DNA of 64,000 bases, taken from Diphasiastrum complanatum. Lineage: Eukaryota; Streptophyta; Lycopodiopsida; Lycopodiales; Lycopodiaceae. The stretch spans positions 33,726,804 through 33,790,803 of the forward strand of contig CM055097.1 in NCBI GenBank assembly GCA_029204225.1, in the 5' to 3' direction. A model generated the notes under the pieces. That model ran no database searches and was not told the DNA's origin. It was given only the letters and a program-made list of their open reading frames with translations. Of this stretch, positions 47,294-57,959 are shown one piece after another (the stretch's first letter is position 1; the number at the start of each line of letters is the position of its first letter). Position numbers and translations under genes: made by a program.

Positions 47294-48566
47294 AGATCTA
47301 GTTTATAGATGCCACCAAATCTAGATCCTAATGCTAGTATCTCATCATTCTTCTTGATAGTGCAAGTATCAACATTGAATTTTACATCAAGGCCATTATC
47401 AAGCAATTGGCCAACACTAATAAGATTCTTGGTAAGCTTAGGTACATAAAGAGCTCTAGAGAGAGAATGAATTTTAGAGGATGCAAGCTTCAAGGGAATG
47501 TTCCCTATGCCTTCAATAGGACATTCAAAATCATTTGCAGTGTATATTGATTTCTTGACTCCATCATAAGGTGCAATAGTAGAGAAAGAGTCCTTGGAGC
47601 TACACATATGCGAAGAGGCTCCACTATCAATATACCATAGGGCATCCTTCTTGAAAGGAGTAGATGAGAAAGTAGAGACCATAAGAGATCCCTCTCCATC
47701 ACTTGCAATAGTGTCTTCCTTCTCATTGGTAATATTGGCTTGCTTGAGTTGATTGGTGGCATAATGACCTTTCTTTCCACAATAAAAGCACTTGATCTTC
47801 TTCTTCTTGAGCTTGGATGATGAAGCATTAGAGGAATCATCTTCCTCCTCATCTTTGTCTTTGGATTTGACTTTGTCCTTGCTCGAGGATTGTTGATGTT
47901 GGTTCTTGCTCCTCCCTTTGTGCTTATCCTTGGCAAAGAGAGCCTTGCCATCATTATGAGTGAGAGAAAGCTTGTCCATCCTCAAGAGCTTGTACTCTTG
48001 TCTTGATTCTTTTGAAATTAGCACACTTTGGAGAGCCTCCAAACTTGGTAGCTCCTCCTTAATGGCATAGGATTGGACAAGGTTATCAAATTCACTTCTC
48101 AAGCCATTGAGAATGACTTGAACTAGCTCACTTTGATTGATGGAATCACCAATGCAAGCAAGCTCTCTATGAATATCTTTTACTCTCAAAACATAACTAG
48201 ATGAACTCTCATCACTCTTTTGGCTACTTTGAAAGATTTGATTCCTAAGAGTGAGAAGCCTAGAGGTATTCTTAGCCTCATAGATAGTCTTGAGACAATC
48301 CCAAGTTTCTTTGGCTGTTGTACAAGTACCTATCTCCCTCAATATCTCATTAGAGACATTCATCTTAATGTAGTGGAGAGCCATCCTAGCTCTCTTTTGT
48401 ATTTTTGAACCTCTTGAAGAACTTGTGGTTCTTCTTCAAGGCCAAGAACTATGTCCATCACGTCTTGAAGGATCAAGATGGACTCCATCCTCATTTTCCA
48501 AATTGAATAATTTGAAGTGGTCAATCTTTCACTTGGTTCCAACAAGGATGAACCCATTGAAGACAT
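47233..48566 (-). pseudogene. Copia-E gag-protease with damaged zinc knuckle
   Basis: Start at the ATG of MSSMGSSLLEPSERL (48566). One frameshift near 48390 splits gag; the rest is open to about 47240. The protein is very close to Copia-2 gag. The zinc knuckle reads CFYCGKKGHYATN and then skips straight to QLKQAN: 18 bases present in Copia-2, encoding CFKKKN, are missing, so the last cysteine of the CCHC motif is lost. Protease DSGASSHM is intact (about 47610). Confidence 0.92.
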
Positions 48567-49310
48567 TTGAAGTGAAGAAAACTCAAATGATGAACAATAA
48601 ATGTTGCTACAAACTCTCAATAGGATCCAATAATTGAGTACAGTCTCCTCCTATGAAAGATCTTGCAACTATTTGTGAATTGATTCTCACTAGCTACTCA
48701 AATCTCTCTAAAACAAGATCTATTTCACATCAAATGATGGAGTATAGGCAAAGTTAGGATCTAACACTCTTAGCACGTGTGAAATACACTAAGAAACCAT
48801 TTTTGGACTCAAATACAATGATATTGCATGAAACAAAATGGCTAGGATCTCAAAACAGTGCCTAGATCACATATAGATGAGATTGGCAAGCATACAACTG
48901 TGATTTTGGATCAACCAAGCAATCTCTTGACCAAACCAAATGTGTCCACCCAGGTCTAGGTGCCCTACCTAATCCTCTTCAAAAGCTTATAACTTTTGAT
49001 TGGCTCAACCAAATGGAATGAAACTGATTGCAAGAGAAACTAGACAAAAATAGCTTCAAAACAAGCTATTAAGCAAGATAAATGGATCAAACATGAGAGA
49101 GAACTTCCAAACTGAAATTGGATATTCCTCACACGTGTCTGAGCACCTAATTCTGTACAGTACCAGGTCAGACCCAATCAATGTCCTTTTGATCTCTTTT
49201 GATCCAAAATTGAACAAGATAGCTAGGAAAATGGGCCTTGACAATTTCTAGCTCAAGATTGATGAAAAGTTTTCACTTAGATGGATTAAAATGCATGGTA
49301 ACCTTAGGTA
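48567..49310 (-). other. Leader of Copia-E
   Basis: Non-coding, inverted match to the Copia-2 leader (11571-12313). Confidence 0.75.
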
Positions 49311-49323
49311 GGCTCTGATACCA
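49311..49323 (-). other. Primer binding site of Copia-E
   Basis: The minus strand reads the consensus TGGTATCAGAGCC, adjacent to the LTR end. Confidence 0.94.
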
Positions 49324-50040
49324 TGTTGAATTTCACACGTGTGGACTGTCCACTACATGTACTTGTGATCTCCTAAGGTGTGTAGATGCACCAAGATCAA
49401 GACTAGATTGAGATTCAAAATCAATCTTAGATCCTATGGCAAAAACACACTACTACATGCATTCAATCACTTCCAACTCTCACTCACACGTGTGGGAAGT
49501 ATTCAAAAAATAATCTAAGTAAAAACAAGTTGCTCTTCTCGGGTAGAGAGAGAAAATGCATCATGAGCTCTTGGGTAGAATAACTCACAAAATCCATGAA
49601 ATCACCAAATCAATTAGATTCAAAATGAGGAGTACAATGATACTAGTAGGTCCACAAGCTACCACTATGCTTAACTATGATTGGACCATATTTTGTCACC
49701 TCTTGATCCTATTGGATCTTTGATCCATGCACCTCTTAATTCTATTGGACTATATTCAAGCACACCTCAATTTCCTATTGGACCTCACAAGGTTCCACCT
49801 CTAAATCCTATTGGACCTCTTGGAATTCATCAAACAAAAGCTTTACACTTGTCTACACTCTAATTGGCACGTGTTTAGCCTCTTACTCTATTTTGGCTCA
49901 ATAGTGGCATTACAAGTGGAAATGCATAATTTGCCATCTATGCCAAATTTATTCCTATCAACATCCTATACCTAGATGCTTGATGTAAAAAACATAAGAC
50001 CTCTATATCTAACATAGATAATCTTTTTCAATTCTTCACA
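49324..50040 (-). repeat. 5' LTR of Copia-E (717 bp)
   Basis: Matches 45023-45754 with a small deletion near 49579. CACACGTGTG occurs at 49334-49343 and 49485-49494. Confidence 0.94.
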
Positions 50041-50045
50041 TCTTT
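50041..50045 (+). repeat. Target site duplication TCTTT, right of Copia-E
   Basis: Partner of 45018-45022. Confidence 0.94.
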
Positions 50046-52534
50046 ATAGTACAAATGTGACCAAGTATCATCCTCGTTCTCATAACACAATTTCCAATAA
50101 CAAATAGGGTCAACTCATGGTCCTATAGATATTTGATATAAATTCAACTTAATGAGTTAAAAAAATTGGTGCTATGCAATTTCTTACAGGCATTATTAAC
50201 CAATTTAAATTACACAACACTATCACATTTACCTACTCAGGTGTCTCATTTTCTTCCTCCCTTAGATTTTTTGGTCACCCAAAAAACATTTATGAGCGAA
50301 GGCCCCGAAAACTCCATTGACAAAAGTAGATGCTAGGTTGCTACCCTTTTGACCACACTAACATAAGTACTACTTCGTTAAAGTTACCTGAAATTAATGG
50401 AAAATCAATAAATTTGGATCCGGAACTCTTTATGATATTCGATACATTTTTTTGAATATAGAGCTACCTCTCAAAAACTACGACCTTATTCCATTTATTC
50501 ACTTTAACAAGTATCTGAAAAGCTTTAATTTGCTCAATTCTAAAGATCAAAATCTTTTAAGATAAGCCTATCGGTGCAACACTGAAGTTGAAAAGGAAAA
50601 ACCATAAAAAACTCAATTAACTGGGAGTAATTCAACTCCAGAATTAAATCGTTAGCTAGCACAGTACCAGGAATTTAAATTTCTACTGCTGGGTACTTGC
50701 CTAGAGAAATTACCATTAATCCAAATTCTACGAACTTTGTTCATGAAAGTTTTAAAATGGCAATTCTAAATTCTTTGCCGATTTGGGTTGATTCGCAAAA
50801 AATCCTAGTAACCAAATCGACCGTTGCATTGATTACACCATATTTTTTGCAAAGACTTAAAAAACGCTGGGCTATGTAACCATAATGTTACAAATACCCA
50901 TGCATTCACCAAATGCACCAAACCCCTTTGCAATTACTACGAAATCAATACAACCACATGGCAACCAACATGCACAACTCAGTAAACTGACTGAGATATG
51001 TGAACAACATGGACAAGATCTCACTCACCATGCATCCAGTTCAAGGAAAATCCAAGAACCAATGTCTAAAACCAAAGTTATAATTCTGACAACCGAGGAC
51101 CAAGAACATAATTCTTCTACCAGGGTGCTAGTAACTTAAATTCATCGAGTTGATTACTAAATCGATTTTTTGAACCAACTTTGAAGTTACAAAATGTCAG
51201 GCCCTTAGAAAACCTCAATCAACCGGCATGCAATAAGCATTGACAAATATATAGTCTACAATTTCAAAAACTACTGACCCTTCAACACGCATCAAATCCT
51301 TTTTAACTGGCAGACCCATACATTGCAAACCTAAAAAGCATAGACTCAATAAGTCACACATGCCCACCAATCAAAAAACCCTAAGGTCTTTTTTTTTTTG
51401 TAGAGAAAAGCCAAAAGTTGAGCAATAGCCATCACCAACGAGGGAAGAGAGGCTACTGAAAGAGGGAGAGGGAGAGGTTATGCACAGGTCAGAAGATGGA
51501 TCGTGCTTCTGGATCCAATCACAGCTCATGGGCGCTCTCCAACACATCAGATCCACACATCGACTTCCCTCGGCCGCCTATCAAAGCATGAATCAATCAT
51601 TTCATCAACTTCCCCACAACATCTGTTTGCAGGAACACAAAGTTCAAACAACGCTTTTGGAACAATTTAAAGATCACTCCTTTCCCTGCAATCCCTGATG
51701 CATATCTCCAGTTCTAGATCACCAACAGAGGTCTGCAAAGATTCCCTAGAAGTATGGACAACATCACAACACAGGGCACCCAACCACAGTTCCAAAACAA
51801 CGCTTCTGCCCATTTTCAGATGTATTCCTCAACTAATGACCAATGGTTGCCACCGACTTGCTTGTATAAAAGCGACCTACTGCAGCTTCCCTCTAAAGTT
51901 TTGCTTGCAGGGTAGCGATCTACAAACGCTTCCCTCTGAACTAAACATGTGTCCTTACCCTTCCAAAATAGATTTACAAAGATTCACAACCATGCTTCAG
52001 TGTCCCCAAGACAAGGGAAAGAGTTACTGTAGATTTTACAGTTCTAAACTCTTCCAATAGTCAGCAAGCACAAACCAAGAAAAGTTTCACAGGGTTTCAA
52101 AAATTGCATGTATCCACAATCCAAAATCTTTAATTAGTGCTTTGAAGAAAACTTACAATATCACTTGAATGTTTGTTTCAAATTGCATGAAATACTAGAT
52201 GAATAGTCTGAAAAAACCATAAATCCTCACATGCAATCCATAAACTCAAGATTTAGACAAAGAAGTGAATCTACTCATGCAGATCATTATACTTCAAACA
52301 GAAACTTTCTCAAGGCTTCAGAAACCATAAGAATGAATTCACACAATTCCACAGCATGTCTACACAAAATCAAACAAGGAGAAGAGCACTCTACCACCAA
52401 GTTTGAAAAGCATGCTTCACACATGAATGATTGAATTCAAATCCAATTTCTCTTGAAAAAATAGCACTTCAACCGGGATGTAAATCCAAGTGCGATCCAA
52501 TTCCGAATTAATGTAGAACTAGTGTCCATCTTTA
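50046..52534 (-). other. Non-coding interior of family F, copy F1, part 2
   Basis: By position this continues the interior interrupted by Copia-E. No gag or pol is visible and no primer site appears before the LTR at 52535. The short plus-strand frames at 51480-52060 have no family resemblance. How it aligns with the copy F2 interior near 58400-61050 is unclear to me. Confidence 0.5.
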
Positions 52535-52943
52535 ATGCCCCAAAAGGATTGCCCTTAAGATGAGGATAGGAGAACACAATAAGAGAGACTATGGACCCAA
52601 ACCGCCCAACCAATCCTAAAACAAACTGGATCTAGCCCCCAAGCCATGCCATGTGAAGCAAGAGGAAAAGAGAGAAACTGGTAACCTAAACCCAATATGT
52701 CAACGAGAGAATCCCTACCTCATTCTATAAAGAGTAGAGTCATGTGCATGAAACCATGCAACCCCCATGCAAATCAACTATAAATAGATCACATCTCTTC
52801 ATGCAGTCCTCCTGCCTATATCCGTCACATAGACATGCAATACTCCATATGTCTCAATTAGAGTGTTTGGGTTCTCTCAAGGTAATTAGTCACAAACAGG
52901 CCTTGACATGGAATTAAATCATGGCGTGACCAATAATCTTACA
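52535..52943 (-). repeat. Family-F LTR (3' LTR of copy F2, truncated)
   Basis: It matches 41799-42200 (CTTAAGATGAGGATAGG, TAGCCCCCAAGCCATGCCAT, TGACCAATAATCT) and then passes directly into interior sequence equivalent to about 42760, so the LTR end, polypurine tract and nearly 500 bases of interior are deleted. Confidence 0.8.
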
Positions 52944-54814
52944 CTCTTGAGTTAGGTACTCTATCCCTAGCATCACATGCCAGAAAATAACAACCATTCG
53001 ATCTTGATAAACTTAGTTGCTCCTAATTAGCAGAAGAATTTAGGCTGAAAAATAGTACACAAGCATTCCTTGACTACAATTTGTAAAGGTAAGCAAATTC
53101 CTCATAAGTAAACAATTACTTAAAGAAAATGCCTATGAGATCCAAACAATCTCAAGTTTGTACACAAATTTAGAGTTCAAACAATAGACCTAAATTTTAA
53201 CTCCACCAATTGATCAAGAATTACTCACCATCTTAAGAATCATCATATTTCCATATAATCATCTAATGACCTTTAAGTATCAATTTATGATCCGTCAATC
53301 ATAAACATTTAGATTCTTATGATTTGTCAATCATAATTTATCGGATTCTAAACCCATACTTCATCATTTAGAGATACTGGAGTATATGCACATCATACCA
53401 CTCAGAAAATATAAGAAACATTCTGAAATCTTTTTCACAAGGAAAATTACTGGATTCCAAGAATATTCTTTCAACCCGATTCTTAACCAGAATATGAGCT
53501 CCAAATTCTACAATCAACCTAGTGATTAAAGACTAGTACAACATTTGTCTTTAACAAATATAAACTTTATACAATCACCTAGAACCACATCTAGAGATTA
53601 TAAAGTTCTACTGAATTCAGTGGTTATTCTTGACATTAGTTAGACTCTACCATCCAATATGTATATATGAGCTCACTGGGATAAAGTCAATAACTTAGGA
53701 TATTTCTCTTTCAAGAAATATTCTATATCAAGAATCTTCTATATTCTATGCACAGTTCTCAAAAATGAATCAGATCACTCACTAATCATGTGTCTTATAA
53801 GCAATATAGATCCAAATAAACAGTTCTCGGTGAATTACCAATTAACTTCAAATCAGGAGTAATCCAATTACTCAAGTCAATTGTAAATGATTTAGAAATC
53901 TTAAATGTCTAGGTGCAGATCTCAATTATACATGTATAACACCACATTTAGATCTTCTTTCAAACCATAAATAAGTTAATGAATTATCCTTTCAACAGAG
54001 AGAGACATCAACCCGCAAGTAACTGTTCCTCACATTATTTGTTCATATGTCTATGCACTCTGACTAGTTTAAGTAAACGATATAAACTCAGTACGTAGGA
54101 AACACATTGTAGATCCACAAGATTAAGATGTACATAAGCAACTTATCCAACTATGTTCCTATACATAAACATAGGCTATAAACTGATAGATATCCACAAT
54201 CTGCATATGTTACTCACGTAACTCGCTGAGAATCTTGCAACTCAGCTACAAAAGAACTCTATTTCTCATGAATAAATAACATATTTGGGAAATCTTTGAA
54301 GTGAATAACTCCACAACACAAGTTTTCCAACCATTTGACTCTTATTAACAAAATTTCTTCTACCAATCAGCCTACAATAGATCTTAGCATACAAACGAAG
54401 ATTAGGCTAACTTAGACAGACATCTTTGGACATAGAATTAACATTAAAGCTTTATTCCACTAATCCAATCCATAACAAGATGTTGCTTGGTAACAATCAG
54501 TGAACCTTAATTTAAATCTTTACCACTACTTTCCATATTCATGAATATCTCATGGCTCTAACACCAAAACTCTCTAGTTCCAGGTTAATCAAAATAATCA
54601 CTAGGAGAGTTCCTCTATTTCATATTGGATAGTTTTATTTTTGCACACATACAAGATTTTTTCCCAAAATCAATGCAACTGTCTGATTCCTATATTTTCT
54701 TCCCCCCTTTTAAAAATAAATTCATAATTTTGATTTAAAAGTTCCCAGGAGACAACGTATAAGATATCAAAGATTTGAAAAAGTCAGTAATGAGTGTCCA
54801 ATACTATTACAAAC
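52944..54814 (-). other. Non-coding interior of family F, copy F2, part 1
   Basis: Collinear with 42760-44330. No coding frame. Interrupted by the Copia-C segment. Confidence 0.78.
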
Positions 54815-55246
54815 CAAATTGAATGATGGTGACAAGGCATCCTCACACATGTGAGATCTGATGCATGATCAGTACCTCGAGCTCCAAAAGTGTATATATA
54901 GAGGCTTATTTGGCCATAGTCAATGTACGACACCAATCTTGGTTTTGGAAGCAATTTTGAGTGATTCTCTCCATTTGTCTACATTTGTTTTGATTGTTTT
55001 GAGGTGCTATCAATGTGTACTTGATTTTCAGGTTGGATTCCGTACTCAGATAGGGTTTCACACGTGTGAAACTAGAAAGTACACCTACCTTCAATTAATG
55101 ATTGTTCTTGTTAGGATTTTGTGTCTAGAATTTATCTAGATTGATCTTAATCTCAAGTAGATTGATAGATCAAGTAATCTGACAACCAATCCCTCTTCAG
55201 GATCAGATTAGGATCCAGTCTTGGTCTTTTTTGTACTTTTTGCACA
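54815..55246 (+). repeat. Copia-C LTR, 5'-truncated
   Basis: It matches the reverse complement of 13574-14000. It contains a TATA-like run at 54892-54900 and CACACGTGTG at 55059-55068, and ends GCACA before the primer site. Its left boundary is approximate. Confidence 0.85.
54892..54900 (+). promoter_or_regulatory. TATA-like box of the Copia-C LTR
   Basis: GTATATATA occupies a position in the LTR comparable to that in Copia-1; the inverted copy near 13901 keeps it. Confidence 0.45.
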
Positions 55247-55259
55247 TGGTATCAGAGCC
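55247..55259 (+). other. Primer binding site of Copia-C
   Basis: TGGTATCAGAGCC directly after the LTR. Confidence 0.93.
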
Positions 55260-55849
55260 TAGTACAAGAGGTTTTGTTGAAATTGATAGGGTTAATCCAA
55301 ATCAAAGCCAAAATTAGCAGTTTTTTGGAAACTAGTCAAATTTTGTGTAGCGAGTTGGATTTGATAGCTATCCTCAAAATTTTTGGTCCAGATCTTGTTG
55401 TGGGCTGTAGAAACCCTTTTCACACGTGCGAGGCCGTACAGCTCCGGTTTTGACTGAGAAATTTCAAAAATTTGTAGAATTTGACTCACATACCCAATTT
55501 GAGAGATTTTTAGTGCAAAATCAAGCATTTTCTATAGCAAATTCAATCCCTTGATTACTTCTTGGATTAGATCAGTCAAAAATTAAAATTGAAGTTTGAA
55601 TTAGGTGCACTAATTGATCTTCTCTGATTTTTTGAGTGTTTGGTGAGGTTGAAGAGAGAGATTGCTAAAAATCATAGATTAAGGAGTGATTTTGCAGATT
55701 TGAGACTAGAATCTAAATTTCCATCATTCTAGATTGGTTCATGAGTGATAGGATTGAGTCTATAAGCTTTCTAAATTGCTAGAAGTCTTTAGGTTCAGAT
55801 CTCTTAGAGAAACCATAAGAGTTTCTAGTGCTTTTTCACATTCAAAAAT
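55260..55849 (+). other. Leader of Copia-C
   Basis: Non-coding stretch between primer site and gag; no long frame. Confidence 0.65.
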
Positions 55850-56303
55850 GGCATCAATGGGTGGTTTTTTGCTTGAAGCTAGTGAAAGACTTACATCCAC
55901 TAATTATGCTACTTGGATAGTTCAATTGGAGTCTTTGCTTGTACTTCATGATCTTTATGACATAGTACTTGAAGTGGAAGTAGAACCTCAAGGAGAAGTT
56001 GAAATGGCTAAGTACAAAAAGAGTTTATTCACCTTGGTGACAATAGCACACAAGCTATTAAAGGTGAAGGCACAAGTCTTTAAGATGATTGGGGAGGGCT
56101 CTCAATGTGCAGTTTGCCGAGAAGAGTTGTTGGCTGGAGATGCTACACAGAAGATGCCATGCGCTCATCTTTTTCATCCTGAATGTCTGAAACCCTGGCT
56201 GGTAAGCCTAATGAATGTGCTTGTTTCTAGTATGTTGTTCACTAATTCAAATGGTGTCATAGGTGTGGAAAAATACACTGTGAATCATGTGTGGATGACT
56301 TGA
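55850..56303 (+). pseudogene. Copia-C gag start fused in frame to a RING-H2 exon
   Basis: From the ATG at about 55850, residues 1-57 (MASMGGFLLEASERLTSTNY to about AKYKKS) are the gag opening typical of this copia group. Without a stop the frame continues into an unrelated segment: KVKAQVFKMIGEGSQ, then CAVCREELLAGD, MPCAHLFHPECLKPWL. This C-x2-C ... C-x-H-x2-H pattern is the first part of a RING-H2 finger, closest in my memory to AIP2-like E3 ubiquitin ligases. At KPWL a GTAAGC splice donor follows (about 56201), where RING genes would continue with DEHNSCPICR in the next exon; that last cysteine pair is not found. The frame reads on by 34 codons into the probable intron. Either gene capture by the retroelement or insertion of the element into a RING gene would explain it. 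Confidence 0.75.
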
Positions 56304-56364
56304 GTGCACAGTTTAATTGACAAAGGATGAGAACCAAAAACATTTCTATTCATGTTCCATCTCA

Positions 56365-56534
56365 AAAGATTCGCAAAATATATCTTGTTTCAAACTCGAA
56401 AGATTTGCGAAATATATCTTGTTTCAAACTTGAAAGATTCGCGAACAATATCTTGTTTCAAACTTGAAAGATTCACGAACTATATCTTGTTTCAAACTCG
56501 AAAGATTCGCGAACAATATCTTGTCACAAAATAT
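56365..56534. repeat. 34-bp tandem repeat, five copies
   Basis: AAAGATT starts at 56365, 56399, 56433, 56467 and 56501, an exact 34-bp period; units contain TATCTTGTTTCAAAC and TTCGCGAA variants. Confidence 0.93.
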
Positions 56535-56699
56535 TTTGATTCTTGTTCAACCTCACAAACTGTCAACTGTCGTAAACAGTTCACGAAACACGAAGCTGTC
56601 ACGAAGAGACAAACTGTTGCAAATAGAAATTTTTCAAGTCCGAAAACAGAACGTTTATTTGAACATCAACCGTCATAACGATTAGATCTACTATTACAG

Positions 56700-56895
56700 A
56701 ATTAAAAGGCCAAAGCGGCACAGGTGCTGCTATGAAAGCTGCAAAGATATCATGTATGCCAATACTGTCGCTTGATTCAGATGAGCAGATAGTTGTGTCA
56801 TACCTGAAGCCACTACTAAGTGGTGACAAAGGTAAAAAGCCACTACAGGATTTGGGAGCTGATGAGGTTGACACATTCGCCATTCCCTTGGATTG
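56700..56895 (+). other. Exon-like open segment of unknown identity
   Basis: An open frame of about 65 codons (SGTGAAMKAAKISCMPILSL, then DSDEQIVVSYLKPLL and LGADEVDTFAIPLDW) is bounded by TATTACAG before and GTACATT after, as an exon would be. Its composition looks like a real globular protein and differs from the surrounding AT-rich DNA. I do not recognise the family. It lies 0.5 kb downstream of the RING exon and may be from the same gene or another. Confidence 0.45.
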
Positions 56896-57959
56896 GTACA
56901 TTACTTATTTGGAAACATGTTGCATAGAGTAAGATGTTGTGGTTTAATTATTTGTTAAAACCAATTGTGTAGAGTAAGATGTTGTGGTTTAATAATTTGT
57001 TCACTTTAGAACTAACTTAGAGCATTTACAATCATGCTTGTGGCTAACTACAGGGCTTTACCAATATATGCAAAATCTCTTGCACGTGAGGACTAGAATA
57101 TATTATCTTTGGATACTATAGTATTTGTGATGACTTTTGAATCAAACTATGCTATAGAAAGTGCACCATTGATGTTAATGTTCTTCAGATACTATGATGC
57201 GCAATCATTGTTTTATGTATTTCGACTTAATACATTTAGACACTCTTGATAGTTTTTAATATGCAAAATTCTAAGGGTGCATCACATGTCTTACGCAATT
57301 CCCATTCATTTTGGTACTCATTGCAATTGTGTCGATTCATGTGTTTATTTGGAAATTGTTGATAATTATATGGGGATTACGCAATGGGTTAACATTGAAA
57401 GGAGTAACTTTAAAATGTTGTGGTACAAACATCCTATTAGGGAATTGTCCAATCCCATATATTATAAGTGGTTCAATTTGAGAATTCATTTTTTAGGAGT
57501 CTATCTTGAATCTTACAGTGACATTTATATGTTTAGCTACACTATACAGGCTCTCGGTGGACAAGTTGGTCTTGCAAAAGGCTTTCAGGGACAAGTGGCC
57601 AGTTTGAGCCTAAAACTGAAATCCTGAACGAGGGTTGCCAACAGGTTGATGTGTCCGCGATGGATCCTTCCACACTTGATTCTAAGCCTAGTTTTCCAGA
57701 AACCCCTAGTGGATCGGGAGCAGTGCAACTAGTTAGGCTAAACTTGACTAGTTTTGCAATTCTAGGACTTACGGTCCAATTTCCATTCTGGGTGTTGGTT
57801 TCGTGGGGGGGAAGGCCCTGCTTGAGGGCCTTCCTTGTTGAAAGGGCCCTTGCCCGAGGGCAGGCCCCGACCAGCAAGGAAGACCCAAGGGCTTCGGGCC
57901 TTCCCCTACATAATGCCATATTCAAAAATCTTATATGGAAGTACAATATCATATAACTA
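56896..57959. other. Mixed stretch with GC-rich hairpin cluster
   Basis: Frames at 57277-57627 and 57651-57956 have no recognised family. The patch 57800-57905 is markedly GC-rich with inverted repeats. Family-F interior resumes at about 57960. Confidence 0.5.
57810..57834. repeat. Perfect hairpin, 10-bp arms
   Basis: GGAAGGCCCT at 57810-57819 and AGGGCCTTCC at 57825-57834 are exact reverse complements around the 5-base loop GCTTG. Further GGGCCC-type palindromes follow to 57900. Confidence 0.9.

Larger units (their letters stand above)
45023..50040 (-). mobile_element. Copia-E: RT-deleted copia element with intact ends
   Basis: Minus-strand element with LTRs at 49324-50040 (5') and 45023-45754 (3'), a consensus primer site, a polypurine tract and perfect TCTTT duplications. 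It is the same family as Copia-2. The interior carries gag, protease, integrase and RNase H, but the reverse transcriptase core is deleted in frame between the post-integrase linker and the RNase H region. It inserted into the interior of family F copy F1. Confidence 0.95.

Noticed and set aside
51480-52060. Two adjoining plus-strand frames of 72 and 120 codons
   Set aside because: No domain, low complexity similarity or splice context; inside a non-coding retroelement interior.
56240-56330. CHRCGKIHCESCVDD as the second half of the RING finger
   Set aside because: Paired cysteines occur, but spacing and context do not match the expected CPIC part of a RING-H2 finger, and no clear acceptor places it in frame.
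57277-57627. 116-codon plus-strand frame as a host gene
   Set aside because: No recognisable family, no start context; kept only as part of an unexplained stretch.
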